The notes: a model not told the origin generated them from the sequence alone. DNA of 64,000 bases from Cytobacillus firmus (GCF_023715565.1 NZ_JAMBOJ010000008.1:1-64000), one strand, 5' to 3'. Shown: positions 26,104 to 35,482, counted from the first letter of the stretch. A program made the numbers and translations.

Positions 26104-26868
26104 TTAATGGTAAGTAATATATAAGCGGGCTCCCTTACCAAGTACCTCACCCATTAATTTTGTAAAGTCCTCTTCATCTAATATCACTTCCAGATCACTG
26201 ATGGTAGAGGTAGCATCTAAGCGTTTATCCCCTTTGTTACCGTCAGCAGCAGATACGACTTCTTTATTGCCGGAATCCTTTACGTACACCACTCTTACAT
26301 CCTTAAGGAATGGCTTAGTGTTGACTGAAGTATTGATTTCAACTTTTTCTTTAGACTCTGCCTCTTTTGAATCTGTTTCTTCCTTTGTTTCAGAGGTAAC
26401 TTCGGGAGCACCGTTGGTAATAAGATTCGTTGTTCCATCCTGATTGACAAGATATATATCAATAGAGTCTTTCCTTCGCAATGAACCTGGTTGAGCATAA
26501 ATCATTTCCTTTGTAATAGGGCGAATAGCTTCTCCTTCGGTTTCATCGGGAATCAATTGTTCAAAATCAATCATTTTAGTTGATATCATTGAGTTTCCTA
26601 CGATATTGACGGATGAGTCCTGCCCCACTATTTGGTCCATATCTTGTGCAAGTACCACATCGTCAATTAGTGCCTCTTTTGGCCTTCTTTCTATAGCTAA
26701 CTTATTTTTGGTTATACTTTCAGACTTAAGAATTTCTTCCCCAGCTTTCACAACGACTACTTCTGCTGAATCAATACGATCTTTTATATAAAAATCGTAT
26801 ACAAAGATAAATCCTGCAGTAGCCACGGAAGTGAATATTCCTAAAGCTATTTTGACTCCCGGCTTCAT
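26104..26868 (-). CDS. CpaB/RcpC-like SAF-domain pilus assembly protein
   Basis: A 254-aa protein. N-terminal membrane helix (VKIALGIFTSVATAGFIFVY), then an SAF domain (about 35-100: VVVVKAGEEILKSESITKNK, and NSMISTKMIDFEQL), then a Glu/Ser-rich linker and a C-terminal beta segment. This is the CpaB/RcpC arrangement. In Gram-negatives it contacts the outer-membrane secretin; no secretin is expected here, so it probably acts at the wall side. Overlaps the 26865 gene by four bases. Confidence 0.75.
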   Translation of the reverse strand: MKPGVKIALGIFTSVATAGFIFVYDFYIKDRIDSAEVVVVKAGEEILKSESITKNKLAIERRPKEALIDDVVLAQDMDQIVGQDSSVNIVGNSMISTKMIDFEQLIPDETEGEAIRPITKEMIYAQPGSLRRKDSIDIYLVNQDGTTNLITNGAPEVTSETKEETDSKEAESKEKVEINTSVNTKPFLKDVRVVYVKDSGNKEVVSAADGNKGDKRLDATSTISDLEVILDEEDFTKLMGEVLGKGARLYITYH

Positions 26869-28391
26869 ACAGTTGTCTCCTCTCCTTTGGATTCCGCTTT
26901 TTCAACACTAATTTTCTTATTAAAGAGCCCCTTAAATACTCCAGAAGCTTTCTTTTGTTTCTTAAGAAAATTACCAGGAAGGATATCTTCCAAAAGCGGC
27001 CGCAAACTTGATTCCAATTGTTTTTCGTAATCTTTTGTATCATTCAAGAATAATCCCTGGAACTGTGCTTGAAACACATCTGTTACTGGAATAGAAGGTA
27101 AATGGGTTATCATTTTCTCCAGGTAAAGATCCTTAAGCAATTCGTTTTTCATTAGAGCTTTATCAAATCGATTTCCTACCAATGAAGATTTATCAGACTG
27201 AAGCTGCTTTTGTAGAAACTCAATTGATTTTTCACTTGATTCCTCAAAATGCTGAATAAAAGGAATATCAGGTTCAAGAATGAAGTAAGCATGATCTGCA
27301 ATGTCAAATACATCTTGATAGAGTTCGTATTGCCAGTCAGTACCAACATCCATTATGGTTACTGTCGAGTTAGAAGAAAACAGTACTTTGATAAGTACAT
27401 CAAATGTAACGTCCTCCTCCTGATAAAGCGGTTCCTTAGTAGGGTGTTTGCAAATAATATCTACTTCTGATTTGCTCCAGTCATATATGCTTTTAATCTT
27501 TGGATCTATGTACTTGCTGAATTGATAGAATTTACTTTTGTACTCATCCGAATATAAATGTCCGAAAAATCGATCATAGGTATATGATTTTGAGAATGGA
27601 GACTCTACATAGGTAGTGGAAACGCCCATTTTCGCTAAGCACCTTGCCAAAAGATGTGAGATGAATGTGCTGCCACTTCGTTCAATCGGACTACCAATCA
27701 TCACTAACTTCTTCTTTACGGGAATACCTACAATCTTTTCAGTATGGTTATGTACATGAAAAGTGTAGTCCCTCTTTATAGTGGTTTTGTTAACGACTTT
27801 TTGAACGACTTTCTTTTCTATTACCTTTTGGACAACTTGCTTTTGTTTTTCTGGGTTGAGGTTTTCATCAGCTTCACTTTCATTTTCGTTTATTTCTTCT
27901 TCATTGGTCTGGTGGTCAACTTCATTGACTTTAGAGGTATCTGAAAAAATATTTGATGAAAGGAACTTAGCAACTTTAGAGAATTGTGGTTTGGCTTTTA
28001 GCTGTTCAACAAAAACACTCAAATCAAATGAATTTGTATTGAAAATATCCATAATCCCTAAACTGACTATTGTTGAAAGGATAGGATCACCTTTTGGCCT
28101 TTCGCATAAATAAACGATACGTAAAGAGTCTTCAAACTGGATACGCATATCTTTGAGGAATGATATGAGCTCTTTGTCTTTCAATTCCTGTCGGTTATAA
28201 TCACTTTCAAGGTAATAATCGTGTATGATTAAGATTTCTGGGGTTTCAATTTCAACAATTTCTTTAAGGAAACGTCTATGCAGCACTTCTTGGGAGGATA
28301 AGGTGAAATCCTCTGTATGTTGCTGAAACGTATTAATCAGTATGTCTGTATAGGATTTATCCCCCACAGCGATAAGCACTTTTCTAGGCAT
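26865..28391 (-). CDS. CpaE-like protein with degenerate P-loop and receiver-like domain
   Basis: A 508-aa protein. Residues 1-150 look like an atypical receiver (RKVLIAVGDKSYTDILI, ETPEILIIHDYYL). A Lys/Gln/Glu-rich coiled linker near 165-205 follows (KQKQVVQKVIEKKVVQK). The C-terminal part resembles MinD/CpaE with GSPIERSGSTF where the P-loop should be, so the key lysine is absent and nucleotide hydrolysis is doubtful. First gene of the Tad-like operon, and directly behind its own attenuator at 28.4 kb. It shares layout with the 55349 protein. Confidence 0.7.
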   Translation of the reverse strand: MPRKVLIAVGDKSYTDILINTFQQHTEDFTLSSQEVLHRRFLKEIVEIETPEILIIHDYYLESDYNRQELKDKELISFLKDMRIQFEDSLRIVYLCERPKGDPILSTIVSLGIMDIFNTNSFDLSVFVEQLKAKPQFSKVAKFLSSNIFSDTSKVNEVDHQTNEEEINENESEADENLNPEKQKQVVQKVIEKKVVQKVVNKTTIKRDYTFHVHNHTEKIVGIPVKKKLVMIGSPIERSGSTFISHLLARCLAKMGVSTTYVESPFSKSYTYDRFFGHLYSDEYKSKFYQFSKYIDPKIKSIYDWSKSEVDIICKHPTKEPLYQEEDVTFDVLIKVLFSSNSTVTIMDVGTDWQYELYQDVFDIADHAYFILEPDIPFIQHFEESSEKSIEFLQKQLQSDKSSLVGNRFDKALMKNELLKDLYLEKMITHLPSIPVTDVFQAQFQGLFLNDTKDYEKQLESSLRPLLEDILPGNFLKKQKKASGVFKGLFNKKISVEKAESKGEETTV

Positions 28392-28411
28392 TTAAAAATC
28401 ACTCCTGGAAA

Positions 28412-28482
28412 AAACAAAAAACCCGAAACGTAATCACCAACAATACCATGTAGTATTGATTGGAAATTAGGTTTCGGGTTTT
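28412..28482 (-). promoter_or_regulatory. Attenuator-like terminator in the Tad-operon leader
   Basis: On the minus strand AACCCGAAACC...GGTTTCGGGTT forms a long stem followed by a T run, 20-90 bp before the start of the 28391 gene. A -10-like TATAAT lies just upstream (28491..28496 region on the minus strand). The terminator is thus between promoter and first gene. Confidence 0.6.
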
Positions 28483-28506
28483 TCCCGTTTTATTATAGTT
28501 TTTTTC

Positions 28507-28532
28507 AGGCCTCCTAATCTCTTAGAAGGCCC
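28507..28532 (-). terminator. Terminator of the 31-28.6 kb operon
   Basis: GGGCCTTCTAA/TTAGGAGGCCT stem about 100 bp after the stop at 28631, followed by A-rich rather than T-rich sequence on the minus strand, so efficiency is uncertain. Confidence 0.5.
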
Positions 28533-28630
28533 ACACTAAAAAACTTTAAGAAAGGCTGTTGCTTCAAGGCTATAAAGCAACTGCGTTGTTGTAGTCCCAT
28601 TGTATCACTCCGATTTGCTAAATTCAACCA

Positions 28631-29236
28631 TTATATTCGAGTAGCTTGCAGTGTAAATCGCTTTGAAAGAAATTGTATAAATCGATCAACTATATCTGGA
28701 TCGTATAGTATCCCCTTATTAGATAACAATTCGTGAACTACTACATCATGACATTTAGTATGCTGATAAATTCTTCCATTTAGCATAGTATCGTAACTGT
28801 CTATGACTCTTATCATCCGAGCAAGAAGTGGAATCTCTTTGCCCGCAATTCCAAAATACCCGCTGCCATCAAAGTTTTCATGATGATATTTAATACACAT
28901 TGTATAATCTGGAGGAAAGACATCAAGCTTATAAAGTATTTTTTTACCGTAGTCGGCATGGTTTCTTATCTCTGCAAATTCACTTTCAGTCAAAGGTGTA
29001 GTTTTATTCAGCAAGGAGTAAGGGATTTTAAGCTTACCAATGTCATGAAGAAGCCCCAGCACAAAAATGTCTTGAGCATTACTAAATCCTAAGAAGTTGG
29101 AGAAAGCATATAATTCATCCCCTACCCAGAATGAGTGCATATACGTATCGAGACAGTGATGAAATAAGGCTGTAACAAGAGTGTAAGTTTCTTCTAAAAG
29201 CTCCTCGTTAATTTTCTCCACCTCCTTAAAAATCAA
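28631..29236 (-). CDS. HD-GYP-like phosphohydrolase domain protein
   Basis: A 201-aa single-domain protein with metal-binding HD motif (LLHDIGKLKIP), the paired His of HHENFDGSGYFG, and DSYD. These are the HD-GYP landmarks, with GYP changed to GYF. HD-GYP proteins hydrolyse cyclic di-GMP or related dinucleotides. It sits last in the operon with the S1-domain protein and the winged-helix protein, its start overlapping the 29226 gene. If active, it may link the plasmid surface or transfer apparatus to second-messenger signalling. Confidence 0.8.
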   Translation of the reverse strand: MIFKEVEKINEELLEETYTLVTALFHHCLDTYMHSFWVGDELYAFSNFLGFSNAQDIFVLGLLHDIGKLKIPYSLLNKTTPLTESEFAEIRNHADYGKKILYKLDVFPPDYTMCIKYHHENFDGSGYFGIAGKEIPLLARMIRVIDSYDTMLNGRIYQHTKCHDVVVHELLSNKGILYDPDIVDRFIQFLSKRFTLQATRI

Positions 29237-30182
29237 GTCTAATTCGTTTTAGGTCTTGCTTGTTCGGAATGTAAAAAGAAGTATTAAATCCACTTTCAAG
29301 AACATCCTCTTCGACACATACCCATATATTAAATGGGAAGGTATCCAGCATTAGTTCTTGATGTATATGATTCGCAATGCTAAGGGTGGAAGCAAATATT
29401 ATGATATAGGAAGTATTATCAGGAAACTCACTTACTGGAATTCTTCCATAGTGTTCATAAATGTTTTTCCAATTGAATAGTCTTTCCTTGAAATACCCAA
29501 TATAGTTTTGAGTCCCTTGAACTCGATCAATAAGAAAATTCATTTGACCCTGGGGAAACTCTATGATTGCCGCTCCTAATGGTCGGTTATTTTGATGGTT
29601 AGTAGCAATGATCGGATTCCACTTCCATTTTTTTAAGATGTTCATTTCCGCCATTAAACAGCGAAGTTCATTCATGGATACATATCGTTTGATTCCACCA
29701 ACACCTAAAGAATCCCAACGATTCGCGTCCATAAAGAAATCAGAATTATAAAAGTGCTTTAAAAGCTTAAATCCGGCCATTCCCAAAGTAAAGGGAGCGG
29801 GTGGTTTTACTGAATCCTCTTCTCCGTGAATTCGTATTTTCCAGCGTTCAACAAACCCATTTCGGCGCAAGCGGTCTAGCCTTAAAGATGTTTGAGAAGA
29901 ACTCATAATAGGCAATAGATACCTTCGTAATTGGTTTTCGTTTGCACAAATGGCATCACCAAGAACTTTTAAGAGTGTGAAATCCTTCTCGTCTAACCTA
30001 CCCTTCGTAAAATGTTCTACAACACTTTCTAAATTAGTGTAAGGGTAGTATTTCTTCGGCAAGACCTTAGTGCCTTTAAGGAAGGGGTGATCCCATAAAG
30101 GCACTTCACCTTTCTTTGTTGTGAGTAATGGATACTCCTGTGTTACTCCTGGGTTAGGCTGGTCTTGAATAAGAGCTTCCAT
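29226..30182 (-). CDS. Winged-helix, replication-relaxation-like protein
   Basis: A 318-aa protein with a central winged-helix-type segment (ANENQLRRYLLPIMSSSQTS, then LRRNGFVERWKIRI near 90-125). The C-terminal half is alpha/beta with GAAIIEFPQGQMNFLIDR. The general pattern resembles the replication-relaxation family found with conjugation genes; the 34057 gene in the next operon is a clearer member. Overlaps the S1-domain gene by one base and is encoded between it and the HD-GYP-like gene. Function inferred. Confidence 0.55.
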   Translation of the reverse strand: MEALIQDQPNPGVTQEYPLLTTKKGEVPLWDHPFLKGTKVLPKKYYPYTNLESVVEHFTKGRLDEKDFTLLKVLGDAICANENQLRRYLLPIMSSSQTSLRLDRLRRNGFVERWKIRIHGEEDSVKPPAPFTLGMAGFKLLKHFYNSDFFMDANRWDSLGVGGIKRYVSMNELRCLMAEMNILKKWKWNPIIATNHQNNRPLGAAIIEFPQGQMNFLIDRVQGTQNYIGYFKERLFNWKNIYEHYGRIPVSEFPDNTSYIIIFASTLSIANHIHQELMLDTFPFNIWVCVEEDVLESGFNTSFYIPNKQDLKRIRLDF

Positions 30183-31087
30183 TATTCAAACAAGAACGCT
30201 CCAACGTCCCTGCGTTTCTTTTTACCCCTAGGATATCCAGTAATGACAACTTTGGCTCTCCGATTCTCTTTATCGATGCTTCGAATTGCGCAGCTTACCA
30301 CATCTCCGACCACTGGCTCCTCCAGATAATTAGGTTTAACGCCTTTTACTTCTAATCCAACATCCAGTTGAATGAAGATGCCGTGAACAGCGTCTACACC
30401 TGAAACTTTCCCAGCGATTGCATTTCTGGATTGTAACGATTCTAGTTTTTCATATGGATCTTCCATTGTATGACGACGGCTGACACGTATGGTATTGCGC
30501 TCTTTGTTAAATCGGATAATCTTTACTTTGATATTTTCTCCGCGGTGAATTTGTTCTTCAATACGTCTTCCCCGCTCCCAGCTGTAATCGTCTGGGTACA
30601 TAGTGCAATCAACACCATTTACACGAACGAAAATTCTTCTAGTTCTTCTATCAAAACCAGTTATCGTTCCATCAAACACAAATTCATGCAATTGGTCAGT
30701 TTCTTCTAAAACCTCAAGCTGGCTTAAAAATTTTGCCCTTTTAATCTCATCTGCCTTTTTTATGCTGACAAGTAAAATTTCTTGTTCTAAATCCAGATGG
30801 TCGATGAGGAACTCCTGCATCGTACCTGCAAATCCATTTAGGCTACGGAACTCATGTGATGAGAATTCATGTGCCGGGCAATAAGCTGTTACCCCGTTTT
30901 CAAGCATTAGATAAGCAATTTCAGTCTCTTTATTTACATACTCTTGAGAGTCAGCGTCCAGGACCCTTGCTTTAATTACTCCTACAGAGGTAACAACCCC
31001 TTTAACAATCTCTTTATTTCTTTTATATCTTGCAAGATCATCTAGCTGCTCTTCAGATTTCCAAGATTTTGTTGTGAGTTCTTCCAT
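30182..31087 (-). CDS. Protein with three S1-like RNA-binding domains
   Basis: A 301-aa protein whose three segments read as S1/OB folds: about 28-110, 133-205 (FDGTITGFDRRTRRIFVRVN, then HRGENIKVKIIRFNKERNTI) and 215-285 (AIAGKVSGVDAVHGIFIQLD, then VGDVVSCAIRSIDKENRRAK). S1 domains bind RNA, as in ribosomal protein S1 and NusA. The C-terminus is basic (GYPRGKKKRRD). Its own leader carries an intrinsic terminator, and many plasmid operons do too. A role in antitermination is a testable idea, not shown by sequence. Confidence 0.75.
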   Translation of the reverse strand: MEELTTKSWKSEEQLDDLARYKRNKEIVKGVVTSVGVIKARVLDADSQEYVNKETEIAYLMLENGVTAYCPAHEFSSHEFRSLNGFAGTMQEFLIDHLDLEQEILLVSIKKADEIKRAKFLSQLEVLEETDQLHEFVFDGTITGFDRRTRRIFVRVNGVDCTMYPDDYSWERGRRIEEQIHRGENIKVKIIRFNKERNTIRVSRRHTMEDPYEKLESLQSRNAIAGKVSGVDAVHGIFIQLDVGLEVKGVKPNYLEEPVVGDVVSCAIRSIDKENRRAKVVITGYPRGKKKRRDVGAFLFE

Positions 31088-31124
31088 TTGTATCCCTCCT
31101 GATTTTAAAAAGGCAGGTAAGCAA

Positions 31125-31182
31125 ACAAAAAAAGTCCCCCAAAAACGAGAGTAGTGTAGTACTACTCTGGTTCTTGGGGGAC
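31125..31182 (-). promoter_or_regulatory. Attenuator-like terminator in the S1-protein leader
   Basis: AGTCCCCCAAGAACCAGAGTAG/CTACTCTCGTTTTTGGGGGACT with a seven-T run, ending 38 bp before the ATG of the S1-domain gene. It lies downstream of the promoter at 31231..31258, so it sits in the leader of that operon, though it could also end the 34067-31293 transcript. Confidence 0.7.
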
Positions 31183-31230
31183 TCCCATTTTAGAATAATT
31201 TAATTTTCGCTCTTGCTACCTTACCAAAAG

Positions 31231-31258
31231 TGTATACTAAGCGTTATAGATTTGGCAA
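31231..31258 (-). promoter_or_regulatory. Promoter of the S1-protein operon (minus strand)
   Basis: Minus-strand TTGCCA (31253..31258), 16 bp spacer, TATACA (31231..31236). The -35 is identical to that of the promoter at 35483..35511. Confidence 0.6.
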
Positions 31259-31292
31259 TAATTAATTTACTATAATTAACTATATTACTACT

Positions 31293-34067
31293 TTATTCCT
31301 CAAATACACTGAATAGAATTTCAGCCTTTTTAGAATTGTTCTTTGCTTCTTTGTCTGTTTCAGAAGCTACAGCAACCTCTGACTTTGCGGGTATTTCACT
31401 TAACTCTTTTAGTAATTCGTTTTGAAGCTGTTCCTGCTTTTCGCCTAATTGAGACAGTACTGGTCGCTGCACCTCTTTATTTGATATATTACTGTCTGAC
31501 TCATGAGTTATGTTTATGCGCTCCTTTGGTAAACCCTGTGGCATTTCTTTGGACAAAACATTGACAGTGGGTTCACCATCATCGCTACTTAGAATAACAC
31601 TACTAGAAGGAGGTTCTGTTTTGATATCTTCTGAATTAGCGGGACTTAAAGGAACAATCGGCTCTATTGCGTCAGTATTCTTTTTTAAATCTTCCGGAAC
31701 AGCTTCTAATTTGTCACTTGAAACTCCAGCTGGTATTTCAGCCTCTGGGTCCGAGTCTTTTTTATTAAAAATTGGTAGTGTAATAGGATGATCATTACCG
31801 GGATTTAGTAGAAGAGGTTCTGCCTGCTCAATGTCCGATTTCTCTAATTCTTTAATAACCTCTTCTTCATCTAATACTTCAAATTCTTCGAGAGTTTGAT
31901 TCTCGGTTAACAAAACTATGCCCTTTCTAGACTCTAGCCATGTTTTAGCAGCTTCTTCATTTACCTGGATCACGGCCTCGTTAAATTCTTCCTTTGGAAC
32001 AAAGTTTGCATCAATTTGCATAACCGGCACCGGCTTATTATTAGCAACAATTTTAACTGCACATTGGAATGGATTCTGGAAAATGATATCGCTTGGAGAT
32101 AGGATAGCCTCCTTTTTCTTCTGATAGGAATTCCCAACCCGTAACATAGGCTTTTCTTGCAGTGGGCTGACTGCTTGTTCATTTACTCCTTCTTCAAATC
32201 TTTCAACCTCCCCGAATATTTTTGAGAAAAGTTGAGCATCAAAATCAGGAATATCCCCGTAAACCATTTTGTGTCGTAAGGTACCTAGCAAAGTATGCAT
32301 ATAGGTTTCTCCATACTTATCCGCTAGCTGGGCAACAGTTTGTGCTACAACGGTAACAATAACTTTATATTTACGTGACTGAGCTGGAAACTCTTTGAAT
32401 GGTTGATAAATGTAATCTGGAAATTCATCTACTAAAATATGATGAAAGTTTGATATATTAGGTTTCCTTCTGAAAACTGCATTCTGAAGACTCAACAATA
32501 CGAGTTTACCTAATACGTTGGATAGGCCGCCGAGTTCTCCCTTGGCCGAGTTCACTAGTAAAACACCGCCTGATTCTAGATGGCGGTCAAATGAAAAATC
32601 AGATTTCCCAAATAATACTCTTCGTATTAACGGGCTTGCCCCTATGTCGTTAAGAATGTTTCTTAAACCCTGTACATACTCCGCTTTAGCATCGTAATAT
32701 TCTTGCTGCCCACGAAACTCCCCTTCTTGGACAAGTTTTGGTACGTTTCCTTGACCTGCTCTTTCTGTTTTCGGAAGAAGGTTTGTGTCAAACCATTCAT
32801 CTATCTGTTTTACGATAGCCCAATGATTCCGCTCATCACGATCTTCCATCAGGTCCACATTTTCTGGGAAGGTCTTTTTAAGTTTCTCATGCATTACACG
32901 AACAAGGTTAGGATTATCGTACATTTTTAACAACATGTCGAAAGTAACTTCTTGTTCAGGCTCATGCAGTTTTAGTAAATAGATATAGTGCTTTAAATGG
33001 TTCCTTTCACTCTGTTGGAAAAAGAAGTTTGCCTGACCGCCTTCTGCTAGACCCTCGATAACCATAGCGAAAGCTTCAGCCACTTTATCAACCGGTCCTT
33101 CCATAGGATTTATAGATGGAGTATTCGGATTTGTAGGGTCGATGTAAAATACTGACTCCTCTGGGATGCCATGTGCTTTTACTAACTGAAATGCCTTTTG
33201 GCAAAGGTCGTTTGAAGGCTCTATTATGCTTACTCCATTTAGGTACATACCCTTAACATCTTCCGTATGGAAGTCCTCCCTCTGATACAGAGAAGGATAT
33301 TCATTTATGTAGCGGCTCATCCAATGTAAATCCTGATTAATTATAGGTAGAACCAAAGCAGCGGTTTTACCTGTACCGATACTACCAATTATGACATTGT
33401 TGAGAGTACGGTCCTTACCTGGTTGGACAACCATTTCTTTTGTGTCTGAGTCTGGGCCCAATACCACATCTGGCCATAGTTCCTTTTTGCTAATCTTAAA
33501 GAATTTTTGCAGATGAACATTCTTGTATTCATATTCCCAAAATGCTTGATTAAGTTCCTTTGAATATTGTGAGTACTGTCCAAATAGCCATAGCATACTT
33601 ACGCAAGTAATTGTAGTAGGAACGAACATAACTGTTAGAAGCAATGTTTGAGTGTCACCCACCGCAATTTCTAACCATATACTTTGAACATCCATTTGAT
33701 TTATGCGATTTCCTAAATACGGGATCAGGGTGTTATATACTGGTGCACTAATCAACCAAAGGAAGTGAAAAAACATTCCTAAAGCCATATTTCCAAACCA
33801 AGCAATTCTCCACCTTTTCGTTTGAAATGCTTTAAACTTTGTACTGATTAGCCATCCCACTATAAGACAGATTGCTGATAACCAGAAACCGATTCGGCCA
33901 GGTTCTGTAGAATCACCAAATAAAATAAATGATGGTACCACACCTTTAAATTGAGCAGACATTAAAAAGAAATAATTTATGGTTGCCCGGATTGTTAGAT
34001 ACAAAGAGAGAATACCCAGTATTGAAACGGCAATGCCCGGCAATTTTAACAGCAGTTTATCCCTCAT
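31293..34067 (-). CDS. VirD4/TraG-type coupling ATPase
   Basis: Start ATG at 34067 after AGAAGGTG; 924 aa. Four membrane helices in the first ~180 residues, then a P-loop (GSIGTGKTAALV, about 245), a Walker B (HHILVDEFPDY) and a large acidic, low-complexity C-terminus of ~240 residues. This is the conjugative coupling-protein (T4CP) plan, delivering DNA or proteins to a secretion channel. It is encoded with a replication-relaxation-like protein. VirB4 and VirB6 homologues and a relaxase are not visible in the window, so the partner channel is uncertain. Confidence 0.85.
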   Translation of the reverse strand: MRDKLLLKLPGIAVSILGILSLYLTIRATINYFFLMSAQFKGVVPSFILFGDSTEPGRIGFWLSAICLIVGWLISTKFKAFQTKRWRIAWFGNMALGMFFHFLWLISAPVYNTLIPYLGNRINQMDVQSIWLEIAVGDTQTLLLTVMFVPTTITCVSMLWLFGQYSQYSKELNQAFWEYEYKNVHLQKFFKISKKELWPDVVLGPDSDTKEMVVQPGKDRTLNNVIIGSIGTGKTAALVLPIINQDLHWMSRYINEYPSLYQREDFHTEDVKGMYLNGVSIIEPSNDLCQKAFQLVKAHGIPEESVFYIDPTNPNTPSINPMEGPVDKVAEAFAMVIEGLAEGGQANFFFQQSERNHLKHYIYLLKLHEPEQEVTFDMLLKMYDNPNLVRVMHEKLKKTFPENVDLMEDRDERNHWAIVKQIDEWFDTNLLPKTERAGQGNVPKLVQEGEFRGQQEYYDAKAEYVQGLRNILNDIGASPLIRRVLFGKSDFSFDRHLESGGVLLVNSAKGELGGLSNVLGKLVLLSLQNAVFRRKPNISNFHHILVDEFPDYIYQPFKEFPAQSRKYKVIVTVVAQTVAQLADKYGETYMHTLLGTLRHKMVYGDIPDFDAQLFSKIFGEVERFEEGVNEQAVSPLQEKPMLRVGNSYQKKKEAILSPSDIIFQNPFQCAVKIVANNKPVPVMQIDANFVPKEEFNEAVIQVNEEAAKTWLESRKGIVLLTENQTLEEFEVLDEEEVIKELEKSDIEQAEPLLLNPGNDHPITLPIFNKKDSDPEAEIPAGVSSDKLEAVPEDLKKNTDAIEPIVPLSPANSEDIKTEPPSSSVILSSDDGEPTVNVLSKEMPQGLPKERINITHESDSNISNKEVQRPVLSQLGEKQEQLQNELLKELSEIPAKSEVAVASETDKEAKNNSKKAEILFSVFEE

Positions 34068-35382
34068 AAAGCAACACCTTCTTCCTCTTAAATTTAGAGG
34101 TTTGCTGATAAAATGTTGATCCGTCAATACTATTTCTTTGTAGCCTTTCTAAAGAACTGAAATAGACATGATTTAACTCCCAAAGGTCACCCAGATTATC
34201 ATGCAATCTCTCCTCTTCTGTTTGATAGATAGCAAGGATTCCATCGACATGACTTTTATAACGGTCTTTTTCTAAAAGCCAGTTTAAATAAGCAAGTTGG
34301 TCCAAGGACTTTACGCAGCCTTCATCCATTACTTTGATTAAAAATGTTTTTACCTTCTCTCCTTCTCTTTTCATGTCAAAATGGCCGTCAGCAAAATATG
34401 AATTTAATACGTTTCCGGTATAAAACTCTTCAGGTAGCCTTTTTACCATTGAAACATTGAGGTGTTTATTAGTTTCTAAAGCTCCAATACTTTCATTTAG
34501 TACATAGGAATGTTCCTTAGTCTTTCCTGTTAGTATGTTATAAGCTACTTTCCCTGCTCTGCTAGAAGTGACCACATGGAAATGAAGGTTAGGAATGATA
34601 TGAGCGCTTGCCCTAATAACATATTCTTTTATTTGGCTTACACGCTTTTTACGTTCTTTTGGCCGATCTTCCACATAGCATAGGATGTCATCATCTGCAG
34701 AATCTATAGGGGCAATCAATATATGATGGTCTTTATGTTCTAAATTCTGAGCATTATATTCTACATACCTTTTAACTTTGTCGATGATAGTATTTGCTCT
34801 TTCATGCCCGGTATCCGATTCAATATTCAGTATTGATGAATCACTGTACAAAATCCAATCCGGTTCTACTAGAGTTGGTATTTTTAAGAGATTTTTTCCT
34901 TGTTCTTTATAAGCCTTCTTCACTTTAGTGTCATAGTAAGGAGTTTCTAATGGAGGAATTGAAGTAAACCTACCTCCCTTTTTATAAAACTCTAAATACG
35001 TTCTTATAACTATTTCTCTTGTTAAAAAGAAGTGATCAGCCGTTTTAGGATTTGGCAGCTCTACCAAAGGATAAGTTGAATTATGGATAACCCCTTCATT
35101 TACTAAAATATCAATTCCATTCTTATTCATCTGTACACATCTTAATTGGACCTTCTTCCTCCCGCTATAAACTTGTGTTTTGGTAATCTTAAGCTCGTTC
35201 CATTTCTGAAGCTTCTTGTAGACAGCACTCTTTTTCATACCATATGCCTTTAAAAGAAAGAACCTTACTTGTGAGACAGTTACTGATTTATGTAACCATA
35301 TTAGCTTTAATAATTCTTTATCCTTTTCAGTTATCCATGCCCTACCATTATTGTAAGTATAGATAGACTTCTCACTCACCAC
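34057..35382 (-). CDS. Replication-relaxation family protein
   Basis: A 441-aa protein. Its N-terminal winged helix (TEKDKELLKLIWLHKSVTVS, then YKKLQKWNELKITKTQVYSG) precedes a mixed alpha/beta domain containing TLVEPDWILYSD and ILNIESDTGHERANTI. This is the pattern of the replication-relaxation (MobC-like) family, associated with plasmid mobilisation and replication. GTG start at 35382 after AAAGGAGG. Overlaps the coupling-ATPase gene, so the two are co-translated and likely work together. Confidence 0.7.
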   Translation of the reverse strand: MVSEKSIYTYNNGRAWITEKDKELLKLIWLHKSVTVSQVRFFLLKAYGMKKSAVYKKLQKWNELKITKTQVYSGRKKVQLRCVQMNKNGIDILVNEGVIHNSTYPLVELPNPKTADHFFLTREIVIRTYLEFYKKGGRFTSIPPLETPYYDTKVKKAYKEQGKNLLKIPTLVEPDWILYSDSSILNIESDTGHERANTIIDKVKRYVEYNAQNLEHKDHHILIAPIDSADDDILCYVEDRPKERKKRVSQIKEYVIRASAHIIPNLHFHVVTSSRAGKVAYNILTGKTKEHSYVLNESIGALETNKHLNVSMVKRLPEEFYTGNVLNSYFADGHFDMKREGEKVKTFLIKVMDEGCVKSLDQLAYLNWLLEKDRYKSHVDGILAIYQTEEERLHDNLGDLWELNHVYFSSLERLQRNSIDGSTFYQQTSKFKRKKVLLYEG

Positions 35383-35404
35383 TTATAGCCTCCTTTCTAT
35401 GAGA

Positions 35405-35455
35405 TAAAAAAAGACCCCGAACAAACCAAGCCTAAGCTTAGTGAGTCCAGGGTCG
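35405..35455 (-). promoter_or_regulatory. Attenuator-like terminator in the coupling-protein operon leader
   Basis: GACCC..GGGTC with inner AAGCTTA arm and a seven-T run on the minus strand, about 25 bp before the 35382 start and after the promoter at 35483..35511. No minus-strand gene lies upstream for more than 8 kb, so this terminator can only serve the leader. Confidence 0.75.
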
Positions 35456-35482
35456 TCCCTTTAGATATGAAATTTCGACCTG

